DNA of 64,000 nt, from positions 107,536,270 through 107,600,269 of the forward strand of contig OY998180.1 of assembly GCA_963921935.1 (NCBI GenBank), in the 5' to 3' direction. Origin of the DNA: Galeruca laticollis (Eukaryota > Arthropoda > Insecta > Coleoptera > Chrysomelidae). Position numbers and translations under genes: made by a program. Numbering within the stretch: the stretch's first letter is position 1; every line of letters starts with the position of its first letter. This document shows, in pieces, positions 1-10,374 of the stretch. The notes beneath the pieces were generated by a model. It saw nothing but the letters and a program-made list of their open reading frames with translations. It searched no databases and was not told the origin of the DNA.

Positions 1-465
1 CGAATTAGAGTCTCGAAACGCATTACAAAGAAAAAGGCCACATATGTTTCACTTGAGTTGTTAGAACTACAAAGCAAACGAAAAGCTTTTTTATCTGTAC
101 TACAATAATTCCGGTTGAAAAACAAAATACATAAAATTGAACCAGAGAAGAATACAAACAAACATTAACATTATTTAAACTTTTAAATTAGTTAGGAATA
201 AAGTGTGAATATGTAGCCATCGCTTTCCATCATTTTAAAAAGATTATGAGTAGATGTAGGACTTGTCTCACCCTATAAACCGTATGATTTGATATTAAAT
301 CTTTCATAAGGCGTGTATCAATTTGCATCACATATTTATACCTCGTCAAGAGGTTTTTAATGGATAATTGGTATTCTTCGGTACAATTAACACTAAAGCT
401 GCTTGCGAATAAACTCACCATGCTAGTACCTCTATGAAAACGCAAAAGAGAAATAGCAATACAAT
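1..465. other. Unassigned AT-rich flank
   Basis: No recognisable coding sequence or repeat on either strand. The Gypsy-1 LTR starts at 466. Because the 3' end of Gypsy-1 is missing, its target duplication cannot be checked here. Confidence 0.5.
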
Positions 466-950
466 TGTTACGAAACAGCGCATTGGTATAGTCCCTGAAT
501 CCGACTCTGTCTAAGCCATGTATGAAAGTTAAAATTATGGCGGATGCGCCGAGATTTCTTAGAATTGTTTACGATTGTGGCTATCTTATCTAGACATTGT
601 TTTGTGACCAGTCTTATCTATAAAATGCGAGAGCCAATTGTTTTTGTGTGAACCGCAATCTAGAATTATCTAGTAAAATAGGACCGACCAGCGGAGAAGT
701 TCAGGTTAGTTGATAAAGTGATCTCGACAATTAAACAAGAGTACACCGAAATAGCTAACAGTAAAGTGTTGATATAAATCAATAATTAAGGTTGTGTGCA
801 TATAAATTAAACTTAAGTGAATAGTTAAGTGTATATAAATTAAGTGTTAGTGAGTAGTTTAGTGTTTAAATAAATTCGTAAGTAGCCATACCGTGTGTTT
901 GAAGTTTATCCAACCCGTTTATTGTTTAACTAAATAAGAAAAACATTACA
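466..950 (+). repeat. Gypsy-1 5' LTR
   Basis: The 485-bp segment starts TGTTACGAAAC and ends AAACATTACA, the TG...CA form of an LTR. It aligns with the two LTRs of the minus-strand element at 16894-19887 (shared blocks include GGTATAGTCCCTGAATCCG and the terminal ACATTACA), so both elements belong to one family. It lacks the (TA)n tract present in those two LTRs. A primer-binding-site-like sequence follows directly. No 3' LTR partner remains in the window because the element is cut off near 13940. Confidence 0.85.
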
Positions 951-951
951 T

Positions 952-968
952 TGATGTCAGGTGTGGGG
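952..968 (+). other. Gypsy-1 primer binding site (tRNA-Leu type)
   Basis: TGATGTCAGGTGTGGGG lies one base after the LTR. The sister element has TGGTGTCAGCTGTGGGG at the same place, which is complementary to a tRNA 3' end of the form ...CTGACACCA, as in tRNA-Leu. This copy has a G-to-A change at its third base. Confidence 0.65.
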
Positions 969-994
969 TAATATAAATAAATAGTGATCTGAAA

Positions 995-2287
995 GTGACG
1001 CAATTAAGAGCAGAATTGGAAGATCGTGAGCTGAAAACGTCCGGTAAGAAAAGTGAATTAGTAGAAAGACTTAAAGTGGCACTGGAAAATGACGGATTTG
1101 ATCCAGAATTGTTTTTATTCAATGACGAGGCTTCCACCTTAATCTCGACAATGTCTGCCATGGAAGAGAAGATTTCTGATAATATCGACGAGAAAATTTT
1201 AACATTGAAGAACGATTTTTCGGATACAAAAAACGATATTTCTGCTATGAAGAATGATATGTCTGCAGATATATTATCATTGAAAAATGACATTGCTGCT
1301 GAAGTCGAGAATAAAATTTCGTCTCTAAAATCAGACATGGAGAATAAGATGACAATGATGGAAAAACCGATGGACCAGAAAATCAAGGAGATGACAACGA
1401 TGAACGAGAAAATAAAATCAGACATGGAGAATAAGATGACAACGATAGAAAATCAGATAGAAGAGAAAATCAAGGAGTTAGAGACAAAGATTGCCGATTT
1501 AAGAACACAAGACACTTCAGCAGAAGAAAAGAAGATCGAGATCTGCAAGCCAGAAACACAACCCAAGACAAATGATATTGGCAGTTTTACCAGAGTCAAG
1601 GCCTCAACGTTCGATGTAAAGATGTTGTGGACCAATTACCTAAAACAGTTTGAAGCAGCCGCTAGAGTGAATAATTGGTCCGATAAGGAGAAATCAGTGA
1701 ACCTAACTATACCGCTTCGAGGAGATGCCTTAAATGTACTTCATACGATACCTTTGGAAGAAACGGATAACTTCGAGCAGCTGAAGAAGAGGTTGGACAT
1801 GCGAAATGGTCATGAACATCTAGAACATTTGTCCCAATCCCAGCTGAAGAACCGAAAGCAGAAACGTGATGAATCCCTTCAAGGGTATGGAGTGGATATT
1901 GCCCGACTAGTTCGATTTGCTTATCCGTCAGCACCAGAGAACATGATGGAATGTCTGGACATCCAGGCCTTCATTGATGGCTTACGTGACCCCGATATGC
2001 AGAGGACGCTTCGTTTAGCCCATCCGAAAACATTAGTCGACGCATTGACAGCTGCTCTTGAATATGAAGCAGCAACGAAGGCTTCAGGATATAACAAAAT
2101 TAGGACCATCCAAGAAGAAGGTGACGAAGACATATTTGACCAGTTCGTCAGTTTAATAAGAAGTATGATGGACAAGGAGCCGAGAAAGATCAAATGCTGG
2201 AATTGTGGCGAGCTAGGGCATGTACGTAGTTCGTGTGAGCGCCCCAAGACTCCTGCAAACCAAGAACCCCAGTCACAGGAAAACTAG
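995..2287 (+). CDS. gag: Gypsy-1 Gag: SAP domain, coiled coil, CCHC knuckle
   Basis: A long open frame encodes the capsid/nucleocapsid precursor of a Ty3/Gypsy retrotransposon. Residues 1-35 match the SAP DNA-binding motif (LRAELEDRELKTSGKKSELV). About residues 50-170 are a charged coiled coil with internal repeats (DMENKMT occurs twice). A capsid-like region follows. A single zinc knuckle near residue 407 reads CWNCGELGHVRSSC, a CX2CX4HX4C-like spacing. No ATG lies at the expected start: the frame is open from about 977 and the codon where a start would be expected is AAT, so the start was probably lost by mutation. The first in-frame GTG is at 995. Pol follows in an overlapping frame. Confidence 0.85.
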   Translation: MTQLRAELEDRELKTSGKKSELVERLKVALENDGFDPELFLFNDEASTLISTMSAMEEKISDNIDEKILTLKNDFSDTKNDISAMKNDMSADILSLKNDIAAEVENKISSLKSDMENKMTMMEKPMDQKIKEMTTMNEKIKSDMENKMTTIENQIEEKIKELETKIADLRTQDTSAEEKKIEICKPETQPKTNDIGSFTRVKASTFDVKMLWTNYLKQFEAAARVNNWSDKEKSVNLTIPLRGDALNVLHTIPLEETDNFEQLKKRLDMRNGHEHLEHLSQSQLKNRKQKRDESLQGYGVDIARLVRFAYPSAPENMMECLDIQAFIDGLRDPDMQRTLRLAHPKTLVDALTAALEYEAATKASGYNKIRTIQEEGDEDIFDQFVSLIRSMMDKEPRKIKCWNCGELGHVRSSCERPKTPANQEPQSQEN

Positions 2288-2290
2288 AAC

Positions 2291-3149
2291 GGGTCGGCTT
2301 CGAGGGGGCAGCACCGACCCATGATCGTTCAAAAGATCCTCTCATACTGATAGCTTCTCTCAGATGTCGCAACGACAGTGTATATGTGAATGGCTAAGTA
2401 AATGGCAAGAATTATGCTCTGCTGGTTGCCACTGGAGCAACTAGAACCATTATACGACCAGAGATAATAAACCCCAACAAGAAGCTTCTACCAACGAGAC
2501 TGCGACTGCGGACCGCCACAGGCGAGAGTGCCAACGTTCACGGGAAACACAAATCCAATTGGGAATTGGCGCAAAAAAGTTCACGCATACTGTAATCGTA
2601 GCTGTCATTGAAGAAGACCTGATTCTGGGAATGGACGTGATGAATGTACATGGTTTCCAAATAGACTTTAGAAACAGAACCATTAAAGTGGGTTCCGAGG
2701 AGGTATTCCTCCATCCATATGAAGGCAACGCGGTGTTGGCAGCTGTACAGGAAGATACCGTTCTACCTGCACGAAGCGAAGCCATGAGAGTAGCACGGCT
2801 ACAGGGAATCATGGAGGAAGGTACACCGGTTATGATGGAGCCAAGAAACCACGACGAAGAGATTGGCAAAGGAGTACTAATTGGAAAAGGATTGGTTACG
2901 TCGGCGAAAGCGATCCCAGTACGTATGATAAACGTGAATGATTACCAAGTTACCATCAAGAAGGAAACCAGGACTGGATCCTGCGTACCAGTGACGTCTA
3001 TAGTTCGTCAAACAACGACCACCGACATTTCTAATGCCAGATTCGAACAGATGTTATCAGTAGCTGGTCAATCCTTAAATCGAGCTGATAAAAAGAGAAT
3101 GAGGGAATTTCTCTTACAGTATCGAGACCTATTCGTACCAAAGGAGTAA
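2291..3149 (+). pseudogene. pol: Gypsy-1 Pol: protease segment, decayed
   Basis: The pol frame overlaps the gag end. The retropepsin active-site stretch at about 2425-2455 reads LLVATGATRTIIRP, where the family has Asp-Thr/Ser-Gly; here the catalytic Asp is Ala (GCC for GAC). An in-frame TAA lies near 2395. A frameshift near 2555 leads into the frame at 2559-3149, which carries the second protease signature ILGMDVM and then the linker to RT. The frame ends in TAA at 3147-3149, although similarity to the RT connection continues beyond it. The changed catalytic residue plus stops make this a dead protease. Confidence 0.8.
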
Positions 3150-4055
3150 AGAACATCAGCCGTCAAACACAAAATCGATACTGGTAATGCTAAGCCAATT
3201 AAACAATCAGCTCAAGACTTCCACGAGCGAAGAGAGAGGAAACTGAAAGAATAATTTGAGAGATGGCAGAAGAAAAAGTAATAGAACCATCTACTAGTCC
3301 ATGGGTGTCTCCAGTAGTGCTCGTCAAGAAAAAGGATGGAACTACGAGATTCTGCGTGGATTATCGCCAGCTTAACAACGTGACGAAGAAAGACAGCTAT
3401 CCTCTGCCTCGAATTGACGATACGCTAGACACTTTGGCCGGCAGCAAACTGTTTTCCACCTTGGACCTGAAGTCTGGTTATTGGCAAGTGGAAATGTACC
3501 CAGAAGACAAAGAGAAGACTAATTTTATCACCGGATCTGGATTATGACAATTCAACGTCATGCCATTTGGGCTCTGTAATGCGCCTGCGACATTTGAAAG
3601 ACTCATGGAAAATGTCTTGAGAGGGTTGTCTTGGAAGACATGCTTGGTCTATTTGGACGACATCGTAGTACTGGGGAAGACATTTGACGGAACACCTGAA
3701 GCATTTGGACGACGTATTCAAACGACTCCAAGCTGCCCAGCTTTTTAAACCTGAAGAAATGTCAGCTGTTCCAAAACTGAGTCAACTATCTAGGTCATAT
3801 AGTGAGCAATGAAGCAGTGGCGGTGGATCCAGAGAAAATTGCTTCCATTCAGCAATGGCCGCAACCAAACGACAATCATCAAATTAGGAGTTTCCTAGGA
3901 CTTTGCACGTATTATAGAAGATTTATCAGGAAGTTTGGAGATATTGCCAAGCTTCTAACTCGACTTACAGAAGAAGCAAGAGCTTTCCAATGGGACGAGG
4001 ACTGTCAAACGGCTTTTGAAACCTTAAAGAGGCATTTAACCTCGGCGCCGATATT
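3150..4055 (+). pseudogene. pol: Gypsy-1 Pol: reverse transcriptase, decayed, split by BEL insertion
   Basis: Ty3/Gypsy RT core motifs appear in order: SPVVLVKKKDGTTRFCVDYR, DLKSGYWQV, MPFGLCNAPATFERLM and the catalytic box YLDDIVV (about 3650). Lesions are TAA at 3252-3254, TGA at 3545-3547 where the family has Trp, a one-base frameshift near 3690, and another stop with a frame change near 3778-3782. The thumb and RNase H connection (FLGLCTYYRRFI) follow. Coding stops at 4055, where a BEL element with an ATATT duplication is inserted. The remainder of pol resumes at 12635. Confidence 0.9.
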
Positions 4056-4720
4056 TGTACGAGAAGGGAACTTCACCTTAGCGATAGTTGGCTGGTTCAC
4101 ATAAGTTTAAGTTAGTTGATCCTTTCCTTCCCGACATGTTTTTTGAGAATTTTAAGAACAGAACAATCGCCAACCTTTTATTGACGGAGAATGCTGAAAT
4201 TGTCGATAAAGGTGTAATCAAAAAAAATACGGGCCACTCTCAATCCCTCTATTGTAATTCTTACAATTGATACAATTTCTTTTATACAATGAAACGAAAC
4301 ACCAAACTTTACGGATACGGCAACAGCGCTTAACTACCGACACTAACCGGTCCAGGCGACCATGCGGATTTAAACAATGATTTATATTAATGATAGTACT
4401 TACTATACGAATATTCATCAATATCGGAAAAAAACACTTCACACTATAATCACATTTCCATATGTTGCAGTTATACGAAATTGATAAAAGGAACTAGGTA
4501 TGTACTCAAACAAAATGAATCTACACCTTATCATGTCGTCAAGAGAGTTCTGCTTAGACTTACTGACTGCTTTTCGTTGGCGGTAATTTTTCGGCTAGTG
4601 GCGCAGAAGGTACCAATTGGACCCGTGATCATAAATAAAGGGCGCGGAGATTTAAAATTCGAACCTTTGGCTTAATGTTAAATTAAGGTCCATTGTAGGA
4701 ATTTATGGGAAATTCCTACA
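4056..4720 (-). repeat. BEL 3' LTR
   Basis: On the plus strand it begins TGTACGAGAAGG and ends ATTCCTACA. At the end that is 5' in the element's sense, 4694-4720 forms a perfect 11-bp inverted repeat (TGTAGGAATTT / AAATTCCTACA) around a 5-base loop. Its partner LTR is 11965-12629. The short open frames within it are not genes. Confidence 0.95.
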
Positions 4721-4859
4721 TACTGGGGGCCGGGGCAAAGATGAGAGGAACCGTTTAGGAGCGAAATCCAAACTCTAAACAAGAAGGAAGGAGAAAAGAG
4801 AAAGAAAAAAAAACAAGAAGAGAAAAAAAAATACGTTCTACTCCAAATGTAGATAGAAC
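4721..4859 (-). other. BEL 3' UTR with strong strand asymmetry
   Basis: Between the pol stop and the 3' LTR, the plus strand is almost purely purine from about 4740 to 4832, so the element's sense strand is polypyrimidine. Directly beside the LTR the sense strand reads CCCCGGCCCCCAGTA. A conventional sense-strand polypurine primer is not apparent, which is unusual for an LTR element. Confidence 0.6.
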
Positions 4860-7085
4860 TCAGTCCATACATGGTAGAGGGGCTAAATTAGTAATGGGAC
4901 GAATATAAACTCCATCCACAGTTCTTACATGTGCGGCACGGACATTGCCGTCTTTGCCAGTTAGTAGTTCCACTACCCTGGCAAGGGGCCAATTCAAAGG
5001 AGGACGATCCTCCGATTGCACTAGTACAAGCTGATTAAGCTGAAGATTATTTGAAGCTTTACACCACTTAGGTCGATGCTGCAGTCGATGCAGATAATCG
5101 GTGCTCCACCTCTTCTAGAATTCTTGGTTCATCTTAGTACATTGTTCCCAAAAAGTTAATTTGTTTACAGGGATGGTAGATAGATCGCGATCATGATAAG
5201 CGGCTAAAGGTGCTCCGATCAAAAAATGACCTGGTGTCAAAGGAGATAGATCGGTAGGATCATTTGACATCGGGTATAATGGTCTGCTGTTCAAGATAGC
5301 TTCGATCTGACTCAGAACCGTGGAGAGTTCCTCGAAGGTAAGGCACGAATTGCCAATTATTTTGGTGAGGTGGGATTTGGCGCTTTTCACAGCCGCTTCC
5401 CATAAGCCACCCCAGTGCGGTGACCGCGGAGGAATAAACTTGCAACTAATTTCTGTAGTTGAAAGAAAAGACTGTATCTTATTGATACTTTCGGAAGATT
5501 TGAGAAAAATGGAGAGTGCTCGTAATTGATTCCTTGCTCCAACAAAGTTGGAACCATTATCAGTATAGATAGTCTGAGGATTCCCTCTACGACTGAGAAA
5601 TCTTTTAAGAGTGGCGATAAATGCATCGGTAGAGAGATCACTTACTAATTCGATATGGATCGCCTTTGTCACCATGCATATGAATATGGCAATGTAGGCC
5701 TTTTGTATTGGGGCTTTTCTTAAGCGCGAAGATTTAATTTGTACAGGTTCAGCAAAATCGATGCCAGTTTTGGAAAAGGGGCGAGATTTTTGCACTCGGT
5801 CAAGGGGTAAGGGGGACATTATTTGAGAGGCGAACTGGGCATTAAATCTAAAACAGGTGATGCAGCTTTTTATCAATTTTTTGACAAGACGAGTGCCATT
5901 CAAGGGCCAGTACTGTAGCCTTAAATTTCCTAACACATTTTGGGCTCCACCATGTCCAAGACGGCGATGTTCCCGTATTATTAGCAAATCTACAACATGA
6001 TCATTTTGTGGTAACAGCAAGGGAAATTTTTGATTGAAAGGTAAAGTAGAAAATTGTAATCGGCCACCCACTCTTAGAAGGCCGTCATTATCCAAGAAAA
6101 TGTTTAATGGAATTAAGTCTTTATTTGCAATCGAAACGTTAGTTTTTAAACAACGAATTTCGTTGAAGAAGTGTTTATGTTGAATTTGTTTGATTATAAA
6201 ATCATGGGCAATTCGGAGATCGTCAACAGATAACGAACCAACGTCTCTGATTTTTCTCCTCGATAGGTTTATAAATTTGAATATATGGGCTATAACCCTA
6301 TTTAAGGTTATAAATTTTGAGAATCGGAAAAATATAGGTTCCCAAAAGTTTAAGTCGCTATTGATTATAGCAAGATTGACCTTCTTGACTTGAGGCAAGT
6401 CGTCAATAGGTTCGAAAGAATCCATAGAATCAACATCTTTAGATTCAAGTAGAAATCGAGGACCATCGACCCAAAAAATCCAGGCATCAGATGAGAATTT
6501 ACCACGAGAAAGTAAATCGGCTGGGTTTAAATGGGATTTGACATGTCGCCATATAAAATCTTTACTATTGTTTTGTATGGTTAGGACACGCCGAGCTACA
6601 AAGGGAGAAAAATCATTAGAAGACCGTTTCACCCAACTGAGAGCGACTTGAGAGTCGGACCATAAATTTATGGAAGAGATGTGAAGAGAAATGCACAGAA
6701 TCTGAACTATTCTACGAGCTACAGTGGACAACAGCTCCATTGCACACAGCTCTAACTTGGGAATAGTCAAAGTAATTTTCAAAGGATTCACACGAGATTT
6801 AGCAGTAATTAGGCGAGAGGATCTAGAATTATTAGCGTAGATCGCTACTAAATAGAGACACCCTCCGTATGCCTTTTGACTGGCATCGCAAAACCCGTGG
6901 AGAGAACACGAAATAATAATTTTTTGGTTAAATAGGTATCTGGGTACTCGGAGGTGAGCAGCTTCAGATAATAAAGAAAGGAAGTTATTAAACTGAGTAA
7001 TTATGGATGTGTCGGAAATGGGAACATCCCACCCTATCTGGGATTTCCAGACCGATTGCATTAACAGTTTACCAAACACGGTCAC
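4860..7085 (-). pseudogene. pol: BEL Pol: RNase H, integrase and C-terminal domain
   Basis: The first, 656-codon part (7085 to 5115) carries the Pao RNase H region: FCDASQKAYGG, KLELCAMELLS, WSDSQVALSWV and the HVKSHLNPADLLSRG box. It continues into the integrase: HGGAQNVLGNLR, CITCFR for the zinc region, FICMVTKAIHIELV, the catalytic YTDNGSNFVG, and PPRSPHWGGLWEAAVKSAK with its Glu. A TAG at 5115-5117 replaces Trp. The same frame then continues through the BEL C-terminal domain (QSEDRPPLNWPLARVVELL, VRTVDGVYIRPI) to a TGA at 4860-4862. At the 5' side, about a dozen codons between RT and RNase H appear deleted and the frame changes near 7069-7085. Confidence 0.92.
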
Positions 7086-8120
7086 TTAATATGCTTCGTT
7101 TCGTTATATGAGAACAATCAGGCAACTTGGCAGTTTGGATATGTAAAATATCAGACGCAGGATTCCATTTTAGTCCTAGAATTTTGCTTGACGAATCGTC
7201 AAAACTACGATCCAATTCAGCGTTAGGTAATTCATCGATTGACTGTAAAAACTTGAATGAATTTGATTGCCATTTGTGAAGTTGGAACTCATGTTTTCCA
7301 AGCATATTGGTCAATTCAGCATAAAGAGCCGGTAAGTCCATTTCCTTATTGGTTCCAGTTAAGATATCATCCATGTAGGTTTGATGAAGAATAGCCTGCT
7401 GCGCATTTGGACAATCGGGACTATTTAAGGCAATGTCTTTCAAGACTCGGTGGCCAAGAAAGGGGCACAGTTCTGTCCGAAACTGAGCCTCGATAATTGG
7501 ATACATTGAAGGGGTTTCGTGGGGTTATCCCTCCACAGTATGTTTTGGAGATAGCGTTGCATGGGATTGATATCTATGAATCTATACATCATTTTGATGT
7601 CAGCACACAGGACATATTTGTAGCATCTAAATCTGCACAAAATGTCGAATAGGTTATCCTGAACTTGGTATCCCTTCGACGTTAAATCATTAAGAGAGAA
7701 ACCTGAATCGGTTTTAGCCGAAAAATCGAATACGATCCGAAGTTTGGTGGATGCGCTTTCCTCACGTATCACCGCCCTATGGGGTATAAAATACTTGAAA
7801 TCGTTAGATACAGTGTTATAGAAAGACAGAATAATGACTTGAGCATGATTGAGTGTTAGATATTCTGAAATTACTTTTTTATATTCAGAGAAAAGGGTAG
7901 GATTAGCATTGAATTTTCTTTCAAGAGAAGAGAATCGTTGGATGGCTATACAGAATGACTGGCCTAGTTTTTTATTCTGATTTGCGAGTAGAGGCATATC
8001 TACCAGATACCGCCCCGATGGTAGGATAACGGTTGTATCCCGAAATAATTGTTCAACATATTCGTCGCTGGGATCTTGTGATGGACATTCGGGAATTTTC
8101 TCAAGCTACCAGAATTTCTC
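7069..8120 (-). pseudogene. pol: BEL Pol: reverse transcriptase, frameshifted
   Basis: Reverse transcriptase of the BEL/Pao type. It starts with a decayed LQRTMEKFW segment containing a TAG at 8106-8108. Next comes the RT body from 7997, with HRAVIREESASTKLRIVFD and the first catalytic Asp in CADIKMMYRF. At about 7450 one base is missing, just after the conserved APFLAT stretch. The second frame (7506-7069) holds the catalytic box TYMDDILTG at about 7375 and the thumb region ending TKRSILS. Downstream, residues of the usual IFDPLG-type connection are missing before RNase H. Confidence 0.92.
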
Positions 8121-8720
8121 CATTGTCCTTTGGAGGTCAGAATATTGATAGACTTGATCATTATAAACTGTCAAGAAGGAATAAGCAGACTTAGGTTTAT
8201 GCTGGGAGGAGTTAGCATTTCTCAAAGGGATAGGACCCGCGATAACATATTTCAGGTGAGTATCTATGAAGGAAGGAGAATAAGGATCCGTTTTAAGTAC
8301 GGTCCCCTTAAGCAGGTAATGATATAAATCACAGCCAATAAGAAGATCTATTGGACCGGATTCAAAGAATAAAGGGTCAGCTAGCTCAATTTTTATATGG
8401 GATGGAATTTTAAAATTAGAAGGTGAGATAGAAGATTGTGGTAAACTATTTGTTATTTTATCTATGATCGAGCAAGATATAGTGAAAGTACTGTAAGGTG
8501 CAATTTGAGAATTAAATGTGATATCTACCTATCTACCACTTCTCTACTATAGGTGTTATTGCTACCTAATCCGGAAATATTAAGAGTTTGTTTTCGAGAG
8601 ACTAAATTCAATTTTTGTACAAAGGCACGGTTAATAACGCTCATTTGACTAGCGGAATCTAAAAGAACTCGTCCAACCAAACACCGACCATTGAAACCGT
8701 TAACATTCACTAAAGCGTAG
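8121..8720 (-). pseudogene. pol: BEL Pol: aspartic protease segment, frameshifted
   Basis: The gag frame and the protease frame meet at about 8715-8720 with what looks like a one-base loss, since BEL elements usually encode Gag-Pol in one frame. The active-site stretch reads GRVLLDSASQMSVINRAF (about 8630-8680), with Asp-Ser-Ala where DSG or DTG is usual. The 8710-8525 frame ends TAG. The following residues, including the family-like DLLIGCDLYHYLL near 8310-8350, are in a third frame that stays open until 8108. Function as a protease is expected from family position only. Confidence 0.85.
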
Positions 8721-10248
8721 GCAATAGTACAATACTGTCTTTTGCTGACATGGCAGTCAAAGCAGTTTGATATCTCACTGACTCCGGAGGTTCAGGTGAT
8801 TGATTAAGTGATGCAGAACTGGTATTTATGAAATTAGATCTAAGAATTTGATCTGGGGACATATTATTATGTACATTAAGAGGAGAGGGGTGATTATTTA
8901 CATTGGATAGAGAGGTTACATTGGGGCTTCCGGAAGAGGAGGCTCTAGGATTATTACGATTGTTAGAGTTGTTTGGCAATCTGTTCTGAATGTCAAAATG
9001 TAAGTAACTATGATGAGACTTATTGCAAGTTGCACATCTCCTAAGGGATTTACAATCGGTAGTACTATGGGTACTATTCAGACAATTTACACAAAGTTTT
9101 TTAGCTTTGACAATCTGATACCTCTCTTGAGGTGATAAGGACATAAATTTGGAACAACCGTTTATAAGATGAGAGGAGTCTGAACAATGAAGACAGCTCG
9201 GTCTATTGACTCGAGAAGAACTAGAATGGTACTGTTGCGAAGAACTTAAACTAGATACCAATGTCACCCTATTTTTACTAACATTATCAGACTTGGGGTT
9301 GAATTTACCCTTAGTGTTGGTTTCAAAAAGATTTGAATTTCCCAATATTGATTGACGTTGCTGTAGAAAATCAAAGAAATATTCAGCTGTAGGGATAAGC
9401 TCTGGCTTGCGCTCACTTTCGAAGGCTCGTCTTGAATTAACATCAAGTTTTTGCTCCATTAAAAATATTATTAATGACTCAAAATTTACTTCCGGCGATA
9501 AACTCATATTTTTAATCAAATCAAATGTCTTACGCGTCGATATCTGAATTTCGCGCAACTCGACCGAAGTACTTTTCAAGACAGGTTTTTGATCCACTAA
9601 AGTTTGGTACAAAGAATACAGTAATTTATATTTATCGTCATATGCCTTTTTAAGAAAATTTAAGGCAATATTCAAATTTTGATTTGTTACGCTTAAGGAC
9701 TCAATCATTTCCATAGGTGGTCCACGTAACAGCCCTTTAAGGTAATAAAACTTTTCACCCTCCGACTTTAAATTATTATTATTAAGTACCAGTGCTGTGA
9801 AAAGGTCAATAAAGGATGGCCACTCTGATGCAGCCCCTGAGAAAGGTTTAATGTTAATCTTAGGTAAAACGACATTAGATACAACGTTTGGACTAGTATT
9901 TAAATTGAGTGATTCTTTTGGCTTATTTTCAATTAGAAGTTCAAGCATAGCAATACAACTTTCAAAACGGTCGGCGACAACGTTCTCGGCCTCATCGTCG
10001 GAAGAGTAGTTGTCGTCGTCCGGGTTAGATAATGAAACGATTTACAATTGGACTTTTTGATAATTGTCATAGTGACCAGATATGCTTTTAAGTTTGACTT
10101 TAAGTATATAGACCTCTTCGGAGCCAGTCAGCTCCGACACAAATGTTTCAATTCGAGATAATTGCGATTTAAAACCCCCTCTTTTATTTTTCAAGTGATT
10201 TAGCGACATGATTGAATCAAAGTGTAACCAATCAAAGTTGAACTCCAC
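8710..10248 (-). pseudogene. gag: BEL Gag with one premature stop
   Basis: The Gag precursor of the BEL element. The N-terminal part (10248 to 10042) includes the family-like LKNKRGGFKSQLSRIETFV; an internal ATG at 10209-10207 is a plausible start. A TAA at 10044-10042 interrupts it, but the same frame continues without shift through an acidic stretch into the 412-codon open part from 9948. That part has the DUF1759-like capsid region (FSGAASEWPSFIDLF) and three Cys-rich zinc motifs: CLHCSDSSHLINGC, CVNCLNSTHSTTDC and CATCNKSHHSYLH. The C-terminus is Asn/Ser/Pro-rich. It ends in a TAG beside the frameshift into protease. Confidence 0.9.
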
Positions 10249-10374
10249 CTGAATTAAAATAAGCTTCTAAAGTAGCGAGTTAATTTTTACAATATATGGA
10301 ATAACCGAATAAGCGAATAGACAAAGAGATTTTCCAATCAATGCGATAAGTATTTCAATAGCATGCAAATTACT

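Noticed and set aside
946..1425. 159-codon minus-strand open frame
   Set aside because: Exactly antisense to the coiled-coil part of gag; its low-complexity Ser/Phe/Ile composition is what the complement of Glu/Lys/Asp codons gives.
4088..4270. 60-codon plus-strand frame repeated identically at 11997-12179
   Set aside because: Both lie at the same place in the two BEL LTRs, antisense to the element; the duplication is that of the LTR, not of a gene.
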